37,389 bases of DNA from Synechococcales cyanobacterium M55_K2018_004 (GTDB taxonomy: Bacteria; Cyanobacteriota; Cyanobacteriia; Elainellales; Elainellaceae): contig DVEB01000038.1 of NCBI GenBank assembly GCA_015295905.1, positions 1 to 37,389 of the forward strand, in the 5' to 3' direction. A program made the translations under genes and the position numbers. Within the stretch, counting starts at the first letter, position 1, and every line of letters starts with the position of its first letter. Positions 1-7,228 of the stretch are shown one piece after another. The notes beneath the pieces are model-generated. The model searched no databases. It was not told the DNA's origin and saw nothing but the letters and a program-made list of their open reading frames with translations.

Positions 1-56
1 CCGTGCGCGACGCGCACGGAACAGCAAGGGTCTCAGCTTATCCCGAATTCACGTTT
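1..56 (-). repeat. Family B palindromic element, truncated by the window edge
   Basis: Read on the minus strand this piece starts AACGTGAATTCGGGATAAGC and shares that end with the copies near 7.1, 27.6 and 34.9 kb. It contains a perfect hairpin at 1-19 (CCGTGCGC, loop GAC, GCGCACGG). The other end lies outside the window. It is a non-coding MITE-like element, followed after 22 bp by a family A element. Confidence 0.6.
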
Positions 57-78
57 CTTAGGTCAGTTTGTTGTGGCG

Positions 79-158
79 TATAGCGCTACACGCATAGATT
101 TAGGACCAAGCGTGTTGTGGGCGGCGCGGGATTTCCCACAACACGCGTCTTACAGCTT
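79..158 (+). repeat. Family A palindromic element, partial copy (A0)
   Basis: It begins TATAGCGCTACACGCATAG, the family A end, and carries a 12 bp perfect stem, GCGTGTTGTGGG at 110-121 pairing with CCCACAACACGC at 135-146. The other family end (GCGCATAGCGCCATA) is missing, and the copy stops about 8 bp before the cobO stop codon. Both arms carry GTGTTG where most copies have GTTTTG, so base pairing is kept although the sequence has changed. Confidence 0.65.
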
Positions 159-165
159 TCCAACG

Positions 166-864
166 CTAGAATTCGATGCCGGGTTGCGCTTTGACGCCCT
201 GTTCGCGGAAGGGGTGCTTCACCAGAGTCATTTCAGTCACCAAGTCAGCCCGGTCAATCAGTGCGGCAGGTGCGCCTCGTCCCGTCAGAATAATATGAGC
301 GTCTGCCTGCTTCTGGGCAAGGCCCTCCAGAACAGCATCCACAGCGAGATAGCCCAACTTCAGAGCCACGTTTATCTCATCCAGCAGCACCAGCTTGTAA
401 TGAGGATTCTGGATATACGTCAGGGCCGTTGTCCAAGCTGCCTCCGCCTTCTCGATATCTCGCTGCCGATCCTGGGTTTCCCAGGTGAAGCCTTCGCCCA
501 TCGCGTGAAACCTCAGCAGGGCAGGGCGTTCTGGCGTGCCTTCAGTCCAGGGCAGCAGAACAGTTTTCTCTGCAGGCTCCCAGGCTCCCTTGATGAACTG
601 CACAATCGCCACCGGAAACCCATGGCCAAGCGATCGCAAGACCATCCCCAGGGCAGCAGTTGTCTTGCCCTTGCCGTTGCCCGTGTGGACGATGATTAGT
701 CCCTTCTCTAGGGTACGTTCCGCCAGTCGTTGCTCTTGCACCTCCTTGCGACGTTGCATCTTACGGCGATACTGCTCATCATTGAGAGACGTCGCGATCG
801 CCTCATCATTGAGTCGGGTGGCCTCCTGGTCAGCCTCAGGGGTGAGAATTGGGTTCACATTCAT
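166..864 (-). CDS. cobO: Cob(I)yrinic acid a,c-diamide adenosyltransferase
   Basis: This 232-residue protein attaches the 5'-deoxyadenosyl group from ATP to the cobalt of corrinoids in coenzyme B12 synthesis. The P-loop GNGKGKTT is at residues 62-69, preceded by IIVHT. Further on are IVQFIKGAW and LVLLDEINVALKLGYL, both typical of the CobO/BtuR/CobP family. Length and the roughly 50-residue basic, charged N-terminal extension fit cyanobacterial CobO. The ATG at 862-864 is used, with no clear Shine-Dalgarno site. The upstream neighbour, the DUF6391 gene, is on the same strand about 55 bp away. cbiA of the same pathway is 6.4 kb further on and on the opposite strand, so the pathway is not clustered. 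I see no cobalamin riboswitch. The family assignment is secure. Confidence 0.95.
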   Translation of the reverse strand: MNVNPILTPEADQEATRLNDEAIATSLNDEQYRRKMQRRKEVQEQRLAERTLEKGLIIVHTGNGKGKTTAALGMVLRSLGHGFPVAIVQFIKGAWEPAEKTVLLPWTEGTPERPALLRFHAMGEGFTWETQDRQRDIEKAEAAWTTALTYIQNPHYKLVLLDEINVALKLGYLAVDAVLEGLAQKQADAHIILTGRGAPAALIDRADLVTEMTLVKHPFREQGVKAQPGIEF

Positions 865-919
865 GGGGGGATGGGAATACAGAAAGAGTCATTCCCAGCA
901 TGACGCAAAATTGGGGCAG

Positions 920-1537
920 TTACTCAACCCAACGGACTCTGACAAAGTGAGTGGGTTGCCCATGGTCATGCCCCGCCTCAATGGCTTCCACTCTCAGGTT
1001 GAAGGGAATTGCCGTAGTCAGGTAGCGCTGAGCCAAGGTTCCCATATCGGGCGTGATAGACATTGCCACGACTCCGGCTGTGCCTAAGCCCAACAGTTGA
1101 CCGATTGGATCTTTTGGCATCACCAAGCTCAAGCCAGCCGCCAGCCCCACGGTCAGCAGCATTCCAACTGATAGGTTTGTGCCACATTGAGGGTGGACTG
1201 CCAAGTTCCACTCGCCACGGGTCATTCGTCGTAGGGCAGTCTGCACTGCCCGTTGCAGCGCTTCAGTATCAACAGGGCCATACAGGTAGAACCCCCGCTC
1301 CGTCGATAAACCGCCCAGTAGACCGTTTGGTTGATTACCAGCGTTGGTACGGCCTGTCTGGACTTGTTCCATCTCACTCAAGACCCAAACGGTGGCGTGT
1401 TCCAGCGCGTGAACCTGGCGTACCATGAGGAGTTCCTTCAGTCCTGGTATGAAACTGAATTGCCGCAGCAACTCGGCATCCTGATGAGCCTGGGGAGCAA
1501 ATTCAAAGGGAAATACGGAAGTCAGGTCGATCGCCAT
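920..1537 (-). CDS. DUF6391 family protein
   Basis: A protein of about 205 residues that I recognise as the cyanobacterial DUF6391 type, of unknown function. It has a conserved HALEHATVWVL segment (paired histidines, reminiscent of a metal site), a middle segment with HPQCGTNLSVGMLL, a hydrophobic run around TVGLAAGLSLVM and a second one around LGLGTAGVVAMSI, and the C-terminal end HFVRVRWVE. The frame stays open upstream to 1597 (225 residues). I prefer the ATG at 1537 because the 20 extra residues contain no recognisable conserved block, but no Shine-Dalgarno site decides it. The gene lies 55 bp upstream of cobO on the same strand and may be co-transcribed with it. Membrane association through the glycine-rich hydrophobic segments is an inference. 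Confidence 0.8.
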   Translation of the reverse strand: MAIDLTSVFPFEFAPQAHQDAELLRQFSFIPGLKELLMVRQVHALEHATVWVLSEMEQVQTGRTNAGNQPNGLLGGLSTERGFYLYGPVDTEALQRAVQTALRRMTRGEWNLAVHPQCGTNLSVGMLLTVGLAAGLSLVMPKDPIGQLLGLGTAGVVAMSITPDMGTLAQRYLTTAIPFNLRVEAIEAGHDHGQPTHFVRVRWVE

Positions 1538-1597
1538 AGAAATCCCTACCAACGGGTGAGCAGCAGACGATAGTATTTTCAACTCTAACGGAGCCAT

Positions 1598-1928
1598 CCC
1601 AAATGTGGGTAAAGTTCACAGAATGAAAGAAAATTGCTGTGCTGATATATTGCATTGCCAGATTGTGGCCAGGTCAGTTGTCAGATTGCTGTTGAATCTA
1701 GGGATGCTCCACAATTCCTGCGCTTTCAACACTGAGAAGCGCGTTTCTCAAGCGAAAACGCGCTCCTATCTAGTTGCAGTTCAAAACCAGATGCTATTTA
1801 ATCCAGATTCAATCCTTTTCAATGGGGGATGCCCTTGGCACATCCCCCATTAAAAAGGATTGGTTCAGTCAGCAACACTCAAAAATCAAGGTTCATGAGA
1901 CAAACCACGCAGGTGACGCGAAAGCAGC
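1598..1928. other. Gene-free interval with one large hairpin
   Basis: No credible gene is present. Short open frames here lack a start signal and any recognisable family. The main structure is the palindrome at 1811-1861, listed separately. The rest is AT-rich spacer upstream of the DUF6391 gene and presumably holds its promoter. Confidence 0.5.
1811..1861. repeat. 51 bp palindrome (hairpin)
   Basis: The left arm AATCCTTTTCAATGGGGGATG (21 nt in all) pairs with the right arm at 1841-1861 with one mismatch, leaving a 9 nt loop (CCCTTGGCA). It lies downstream of the 66-residue gene (stop near 1929), so it could terminate that transcript. There is no run of T after the stem on that strand, so a repeat element is as likely. 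Confidence 0.55.
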
Positions 1929-2129
1929 CTAGTATGCCAGCGTCTCAAGGGTCTCGCGGAGATAACGCTGAACCTGCTGGTCAAGGGGAAGCGCTTGTAG
2001 TTCAATGTCACTGATGCGCTCCAAATGCCAGCGCTGGAAACCAGAACTCGCTGCGATCGCCCGTTTCAAGCTGTCCCAGATAGCTTTGTCTTCAGAAAAT
2101 TGGCTGTAGGGTGTGTGAGAAACCGCCAT
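1929..2129 (-). CDS. Small conserved cyanobacterial protein, 66 residues
   Basis: A 66-residue soluble protein beginning MAVSHTPYSQFSEDKAIW and ending YLRETLETLAY. No domain of known function is visible; it is mostly predicted helix with many charged residues. It resembles small uncharacterised proteins common in cyanobacteria, which supports it being real. The ATG at 2127-2129 has a GAGG about five bases upstream on the minus strand, a plausible ribosome-binding site. It stands alone, with non-coding sequence on both sides. Function unknown. Confidence 0.65.
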   Translation of the reverse strand: MAVSHTPYSQFSEDKAIWDSLKRAIAASSGFQRWHLERISDIELQALPLDQQVQRYLRETLETLAY

Positions 2130-2648
2130 AAAACCTCAGAAATAGGGATGAAGCGTCAACAGAGTTGTTATGAAACTTAAACTTTGTCTTTCCTTAAGAT
2201 AGCGTACCCGGCTGGTGAAGTTGTGTAGTAAGGCACTCTTTCACCATTGTAAAAACACCGATCTTCCATAGAAATAGACCGGAAGTAGGCATATTTTTGA
2301 TTGAGCCAAGCTTTGTTGAGTCAGTTTGAGCCTGAGTCAATTTGAGTTTTGAGTCTATAGTGCCTCCCAGCGATGCTTAGGGTTGGGATAATTTTTGGGA
2401 CAAACGATGCATTACGTGCGCCGCTTGTCCCAAAAATTATCCAACCAATCAGCCTCCTACTGCTGAGGGGTAGAGGGGGGTGGGGCACTACTCCTGCCCC
2501 CAATTCCGCACCTTTTTCAAGCAGGGCTGAGAAAAATCAGGTGACTTGGTGGATATCACTATCAATTCGTGTACGTATTGTATGCGATCGCACAAAAACG
2601 AATGTTGAAAATATCCTTACGTCAGGCTTATATAGCGCTATCACAACA
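2130..2648. other. Gene-free interval with palindrome
   Basis: About 520 bp with no convincing gene. It holds the 62 bp hairpin at 2383-2444, and TATAGCGCTATC at 2631-2642, which resembles the end of a family A element, just outside the stop of the membrane-protein gene. The rest looks like spacer. The promoter of the 66-residue gene is expected just above 2129. Confidence 0.5.
2383..2444. repeat. 62 bp inverted repeat
   Basis: The left arm TTGGGATAATTTTTGGGACA(A) at 2383-2403 pairs with TTGTCCCAAAAATTATCCAA at 2425-2444, apart from one bulged G, around a 21 nt spacer. No other copy with these arms was seen in the window. It lies between two minus-strand genes and could act as a terminator or be a small repeat element. 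Confidence 0.6.
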
Positions 2649-4205
2649 TCAGGGTTCGGCCTCGTCGGTGGGGTGAGAGTCGGTTGCAGCGATGTCTCGA
2701 TCGGCCAAGTAAGTGTCAAAGTCTGCGGCTTCAATCTCAACGAGGGGGGGTTGGGCTGGCAGCACGGCTTCAACATTGGTGAGCGCAACAGCAGGGGCGA
2801 TCGCCTCAGGCGTATCCTCATTGACAATTGAGCCAACTGCTGCCGCATGGCCTTCCTCTAAACGCATGTCGTCTAGGCCTTCCTCGAACCTGTCGGCTTC
2901 CGCAGCATCGGCAAGCAGTTCTGAAGATTGTCCAATCTCAGCAGGATTGGCTGCAATCACCAGGGTTTCAACTACAGACTGGGCTGCCGGATCAGTCGTG
3001 TGCGCTGGATTGCTAGAGGAGTCATTGATTGCAGTCTCATCCTGTAGCGACCCCTCGCCGGCGTTGATTACTGCCTCGGCTTCAACAGCGAGCGCTGTGC
3101 CGTCGAGAATTTCCCCCAAGCTTGGCTCAACAATGCCTGTATTCGCAATTTCTTGCACCTGAATGTCTTCGACTTGCGGCACTTCTGCCGTGGCGACGGA
3201 TTCAGTCACCTCGGAGATGGGCACATCAGACGCCGTTAGCCCACCCGCTTCCTCAGCCTCACCTGCTTGCAATTGAGGCTCTGCCTGCTCCACTTGGCTC
3301 TCAGTCACGGTCAGACCTGCCACAGAGGGCGTCTCATCCCAGATATCCTCATCTATAGCCACGGACTCTGTAGCCACGGACTCTGCCCTAGCTGCGGCGT
3401 CTCCCTCGGCCTCGGCCACATCTGGGAGGCCATCCAAAGCGATACTAGGGGACACGGCTGGACTCGATTCAACGTCCTCCTCGTCCCACGGTGAATTTTC
3501 CAGTGCAGTGGTGGCAGCAGCTTCTGATGCGTTTGGTGCGAAGGCTGAAACTGCCTGCTGGTCAGGTGCTGGCGATGTCGTTTTTGCGTGCTGCTGTGGT
3601 TGGGGGGGTTGCTCCACTACCAAAGGGGGCAGAATTTGATCGACCCGAAACCCCAGGAGCGTAAAGTCCTTGGTGATCTGCTCAGTCGGGTAGGGTTCTA
3701 GGGCATTCAGTGTGGCATCACTGGTCAGCAAGGCACGGGCAACGCTGACAGGCACCTGCACAAACAGGTTGCAGCCCAAAAAGGCGATCGCCGCTAGCAA
3801 TAACCCAGCCCACCTAGCATCGGGTGAAAAGGGAGCTACGGTCTGAACTAGAGGAGCTGTGCGGTAAAGCCACACCAACACGAAAAGCAGCAGAATGGCA
3901 GTGGCGATCGCCAACATCCGATTTTCCGGCGACTTAAACACGCGCAATATGCGTCGCTGTTGCTCGTTAAACTGGCTGGGTTTGAGCGCCAGTGGTGTTA
4001 AAGAAAAGATGCAGAAGGGACGCTGCCACTGCATCCACAAAATGGGTGCAATGCCAATTGCTGCAACCAACAGCACTTCCACCCCACTGGGTAGGAGGGG
4101 ATCACCCACGGCCAGCCCCAGCAGGCACAGTTCCAGCCAAATCGGCACTGTTGCCAAGCCGGCCAAATGGATCCAGGGGTAGGGATCAGACCAAAAAGCA
4201 CGCAT
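2649..4205 (-). CDS. Low-complexity tail membrane protein
   Basis: A 518-residue protein with two parts. Residues 1 to about 155 hold four hydrophobic segments (roughly 12-32, 41-58, 96-116 and 130-150) separated by a cytoplasmic-looking basic stretch (KPSQFNEQQRRILRVFKSPENR). A conserved block with the motif ALEPYPTEQITKDFTLLGFR follows. After about residue 205 the chain becomes a tail of more than 300 residues rich in Ala, Glu, Val, Ser and Asp, with almost no basic residues and short acidic-aromatic patches (WDEED, IWDET). The architecture matches the cyanobacterial family called low-complexity tail membrane protein, of unknown function. The ATG at 4205 starts directly before the first membrane segment. 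The tail is probably disordered. Confidence 0.85.
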   Translation of the reverse strand: MRAFWSDPYPWIHLAGLATVPIWLELCLLGLAVGDPLLPSGVEVLLVAAIGIAPILWMQWQRPFCIFSLTPLALKPSQFNEQQRRILRVFKSPENRMLAIATAILLLFVLVWLYRTAPLVQTVAPFSPDARWAGLLLAAIAFLGCNLFVQVPVSVARALLTSDATLNALEPYPTEQITKDFTLLGFRVDQILPPLVVEQPPQPQQHAKTTSPAPDQQAVSAFAPNASEAAATTALENSPWDEEDVESSPAVSPSIALDGLPDVAEAEGDAAARAESVATESVAIDEDIWDETPSVAGLTVTESQVEQAEPQLQAGEAEEAGGLTASDVPISEVTESVATAEVPQVEDIQVQEIANTGIVEPSLGEILDGTALAVEAEAVINAGEGSLQDETAINDSSSNPAHTTDPAAQSVVETLVIAANPAEIGQSSELLADAAEADRFEEGLDDMRLEEGHAAAVGSIVNEDTPEAIAPAVALTNVEAVLPAQPPLVEIEAADFDTYLADRDIAATDSHPTDEAEP

Positions 4206-4556
4206 AAGCTGTTGTGATGGCTACCACTGTCATCCTAATGCAGGGGTGGATCAGTTTAGCCATCCTGTCAATTCGACGTCACTTTTTTTGGATCATTGCA
4301 TCGTGTTGATCCCTGAAAAACATGATCTTGGAGGACGCTGTCCTCTCCTTCAGGGGTGGTTCATAGGCCTCCACCTTTGCCCTTCGGGACGCTTGGGCAG
4401 CAGTTATCCGGGTTTGACCCATGATGTTTTGATGGGGCGCTGCGCTCCGCGCACCACCCCATCGAGGATGTTTTGATGGGGCGCTGCGCTCCGCGCACCA
4501 CCCCATCGAGAAAAATTGTAGTTGGATCAAGCAACGCCTCTGTTCCTTACAAGGGC
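4206..4556. other. Gene-free interval with hairpins and a tandem duplication
   Basis: No gene is seen in about 350 bp. A compound hairpin lies at 4311-4355: outer CCCTG/CAGGG and inner GAGGAC at 4331-4336 pairing with GTCCTC at 4340-4345. A perfect 44 bp direct duplication follows at 4423-4510. The segment separates two minus-strand genes and may carry the 3' end of the HEAT-protein transcript. Confidence 0.5.
4423..4510. repeat. Perfect 44 bp tandem duplication, palindromic unit
   Basis: The units at 4423-4466 and 4467-4510 are identical. Each begins GATGTTTTGATGGGG and ends CACCACCCCATCGAG, and each can fold with GATGGGG pairing with CCCCATC around a GC-rich centre (CGCTGCGCTCCGCG). Identity of the copies suggests a recent duplication, or that the unit is selected or prone to slippage. 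Confidence 0.85.
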
Positions 4557-5240
4557 TTATAAAGATTCTTTGCCCTCTTCTAGGCGTTGCAACGATAGCG
4601 CTGCCGCTGCTGCCACCTGGGGATGGCTATCACGCTCCAGATACTTTAATGCAGACATGCTCTTAGGGGAAGGCAGATTGCCTAATGCCTCTGCCAGGCG
4701 CTGGCGCACCAACCAATCGGGGGACTGGGCAAAGCGCAAAATGGCATCCACTGCGTTCACTGCCCGAAGTTCTCCCAAAGCGGCGATCGCCGCCTGTTGC
4801 AACACCACTTCATCGCTATCCAGCGCATTCAGCAGGACAGCCTCTGCCCGCTGATCCTGCAAGTTCCCTAGAGACACTGCCGCACTGAAGCGCACCAGCC
4901 AGTCGGTGTCTTCATAAAAAGCCCGCATTAAAGGCTCAACTGCACGCGGATCACCCAGATAGCCCAGAGCGCCCGCTGCATCGGCGCGAATGCCGTAGTC
5001 AGGATCTGCCTCTAGTAACTTTGTCAGAATGGGGTAGCAGGCTTCGGTAGGCTTCAATCCCAACGCAAACACCGCCATCGATCGTACCTGCAAACTTTCA
5101 TCGTCCAGAACTTTCAGAATCAGGGGCACAGCCTCTGCCGGACTCACATCCCGGAGGTGAGCCAGCGCCAGCATTCGATCCTTAGAATGAGGGCTTTCTA
5201 GCTGTGCGGCAATTTGATCGAGACTCATGGAGTTCATCAT
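4557..5240 (-). CDS. HEAT-repeat protein, NblB-like
   Basis: A 227-residue protein made almost wholly of HEAT/PBS-lyase-type helical repeats, about six units of 30-32 residues, with recurring patterns such as VRSMAVFALG, IRADAAGALGYLGDPRAVEPL, VRFSAAVSLGNL and VRQRLAEALGNL. Size and repeat type resemble NblB, the phycobilisome-degradation protein, and bilin-lyase-like HEAT proteins of cyanobacteria. HEAT proteins are similar to each other by composition, so the precise role is an inference. The gene stands alone between non-coding stretches. The start may be at 5240 (MMNSMS) or 5228. Other possibilities are a phycobilin lyase subunit or a general scaffold. Confidence 0.75.
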   Translation of the reverse strand: MMNSMSLDQIAAQLESPHSKDRMLALAHLRDVSPAEAVPLILKVLDDESLQVRSMAVFALGLKPTEACYPILTKLLEADPDYGIRADAAGALGYLGDPRAVEPLMRAFYEDTDWLVRFSAAVSLGNLQDQRAEAVLLNALDSDEVVLQQAAIAALGELRAVNAVDAILRFAQSPDWLVRQRLAEALGNLPSPKSMSALKYLERDSHPQVAAAAALSLQRLEEGKESL

Positions 5241-5357
5241 GGGACTGATGAGAATTCTTTACATTTTTTTACTAATTATAACGTGAATTCGCTCACCGTC
5301 CTTACCGCCGTGGTTAGGGGCTAAACCCGTCGCAGTAGCCCAGCAAAGACTAGATGA

Positions 5358-5948
5358 CTACAAGAACAGTTCACGAATCCCCTCACTGCCAATCTGAACA
5401 GCGAGGGCTGCCAGCAAAAAGCCCAGGATTTTGGTGGCAATTAGCGCACCTTCAGTACCAATCCACCGATCGATCAGGGAGGATTGACGAACAATGATCC
5501 AGGTAACGAGCATCGCCGCAAGGATACCCACAATGACACTAATGTGGGCGTCGGGTGACTCTGACATGAGCAGCATGACCGTCGTCAGGGTGCCAGGGCC
5601 AGCTAGCAGGGGCAGGGCTAGGGGGGCGATCGCCACATCCCGGCCTTCCTCCACAATCGGCGTGTCATACCCGCCTTGAAGCATCTCCAGGGCGATCAAC
5701 AGCAGCAAGATTCCCCCTGCCACCCGCAGTGACCCCATACTGATGTGCAGATAGTGGAGGATCGCATTACCCAGAAAGGCAAAGCAAAGGATCACCAGCG
5801 TGGCGCAAATGGATGCTCGGTCAATCACGCGTCCCCGCTCTTGCGGTTCCATGCCCTTAGTCAATACCAACACGATGGGCGCATTCCCGATCGCATCAGC
5901 CATCACAAAGACCGCCACAAAGGTCTGAATCAGAACAGAGGTGTCCAT
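5358..5948 (-). CDS. MarC family integral membrane protein
   Basis: A 196-residue, very hydrophobic protein with about six membrane segments. The start MDTSVLIQTFVAVFVMADAIGNAP and the middle PLALPLLAGPGTLTTVMLLM are hallmarks of the MarC/UPF0056 family. E. coli MarC was once linked to multiple antibiotic resistance, but the family's function is unsettled and transport of small metabolites has been proposed. Length fits the family. The gene stands alone; a family A element lies between its start and the xthA stop. The 3' flank (5276-5290) has an 11 bp match to a family B end. Confidence 0.9.
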   Translation of the reverse strand: MDTSVLIQTFVAVFVMADAIGNAPIVLVLTKGMEPQERGRVIDRASICATLVILCFAFLGNAILHYLHISMGSLRVAGGILLLLIALEMLQGGYDTPIVEEGRDVAIAPLALPLLAGPGTLTTVMLLMSESPDAHISVIVGILAAMLVTWIIVRQSSLIDRWIGTEGALIATKILGFLLAALAVQIGSEGIRELFL

Positions 5949-6022
5949 GCAGTCGAAGAAGACAGAATAACTTCTTCTACACTAATGCGTGCCCCAAGAA
6001 CTAGAGAAAAAATTTCTTGTTG

Positions 6023-6126
6023 TATGGCGCTATGCCCTCATACTGTCCAACGCGTTTTATAGAAAACCCTGCGGCGCGGGGTTTCCCACAAAACGTGTTG
6101 TCCTAACCTATGCGTGTAGCGCTATA
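6023..6126. repeat. Family A palindromic element, full copy (A1)
   Basis: A 104 bp element from TATGGCGCTATGC to GCGTGTAGCGCTATA, which are imperfect terminal inverted repeats. The central hairpin is exactly 51 bp (6049-6099), AACGCGTTTT... pairing with ...AAAACGTGTT. Immediately after it, CGTGTAGCGCTTA repeats the right end once more. It lies between the marC-family start and the xthA stop. Confidence 0.8.
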
Positions 6127-6208
6127 AACGTGTAGCGCTTAAAAGTGACGCTGTTTTTCTCAAGGTGGAGGGTTCTATCCCACTATTTCTGTTCTACGGG
6201 GGCGATCG

Positions 6209-7000
6209 CTAATCCCGCAGTTCCACCACGACGGGAGTATGATCGCTAGGTTTTTCCAGCTTGCGTGGTTCCTTATCGATAATGCAGTTCAGGGCGCGAT
6301 CGCACAAACTTGGCGAGAGGTAATGGTGGTCGATCCGCCAGCCTAGGTTGCGACGAAACGCAGCAGCCCGATAATCCCACCAGCTAAACTGACCGTCTTC
6401 CTGGTTAAACTTGCGAAAAATATCCGACAGCCCCAAATCCAACACTGCCTTCGTCAGGGCAGCACGCTCGGCATCCGTCGCCATTACTTCCTGCTCGCGA
6501 CCTGTGGGGTCATAGATGTCACGGTCTTCCAAAGCGACGTTGAAATCTCCACAGACCAGCAGGTTGGGGTTTTCCGCCAACAGGGTTTTTAAGTAGTCGT
6601 GTAAGACGCCGAGCCAACGAAGCTTGTACTCATACTTATCACTACCCACAGCAGCACCATTGGGAACGTATAGATTCACAATCCGCACCCCATCCAGCAG
6701 TCCTGCAATCACTCGCTTTTGTTCATCAAATTCTGCCACACTATCCCCTAAGACCGCCGAGAAGCCAGCGCTTACAGACTCCAGTGGCGTTTTGCTCAGC
6801 AGTGCCACGCCGTTATAAGACTTTTGCCCAGAGACATAGCTCTCGTAGCCTAGATCAGCAAAGGTCGATCGCGGAAAGTCCTCATCCACCACCTTCGTTT
6901 CCTGGATGCATAACACATCGACAGGATTCGCCGTCAACCAGTTGACGACGTGATCCAGACGAGTGCGGATAGAGTTGACATTCCAGGTGGCAATTTTCAT
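6209..7000 (-). CDS. xthA: Exodeoxyribonuclease III
   Basis: A 263-residue enzyme of the ExoIII/AP-endonuclease family, which cleaves at abasic sites and removes blocked 3' ends during base-excision repair. Family motifs are all present: MKIATWNVNSIR at the start, IQETK with the metal-binding Glu at residue 34, CGDFNVALEDRDIYDP in the middle, WRIDHHYLS, and SDHTPVVVEL with the catalytic His at the C-terminus. Length is normal for XthA. The ATG at 6998-7000 is clear. It stands alone on this strand. A family B element separates it from the divergent cbiA. Confidence 0.95.
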   Translation of the reverse strand: MKIATWNVNSIRTRLDHVVNWLTANPVDVLCIQETKVVDEDFPRSTFADLGYESYVSGQKSYNGVALLSKTPLESVSAGFSAVLGDSVAEFDEQKRVIAGLLDGVRIVNLYVPNGAAVGSDKYEYKLRWLGVLHDYLKTLLAENPNLLVCGDFNVALEDRDIYDPTGREQEVMATDAERAALTKAVLDLGLSDIFRKFNQEDGQFSWWDYRAAAFRRNLGWRIDHHYLSPSLCDRALNCIIDKEPRKLEKPSDHTPVVVELRD

Positions 7001-7036
7001 GGGTTAGCAAAACTCAGAGGCAGCATTTTCTAGATT

Positions 7037-7116
7037 AACGTCAGTTCTAGTTAAGCGGGTTTTGGGTGCGACGCGCCCGGACACTCGAGGATTTCAGCTT
7101 ATCTGGAATTCACGTT
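7037..7116. repeat. Family B element (B1)
   Basis: An 80 bp element with the ends AACGTCAGTTCTAG and, inverted, AACGTGAATTCC. It is flanked by TA on both sides (TAACGT...ACGTTA). Internal landmarks shared with other copies are GGGTTTTGGGT and TTTCAGCTTATC. It sits in the xthA-cbiA divergent intergenic region and therefore between their promoters and start codons. Confidence 0.7.
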
Positions 7117-7228
7117 AGATTTAGAGGATTTTGGGTGGAGAAGTGGGTGAGAGGGTGAGGGGAAGTGGAAGATGTCATCCCAAATCCAACCCAAATCCAA
7201 AATGGTAAGAGAGGCGATTTCAGGAGGG

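Noticed and set aside
5276-5340. Additional family B element after the MarC-family gene
   Set aside because: Only the 11 bp AACGTGAATTC end matches; the rest has no family landmarks, so it may be chance or a remnant.
7001-7228. Possible cobalamin riboswitch upstream of cbiA
   Set aside because: I see no B12-box-like sequence; the segment is mostly the B1 repeat element.
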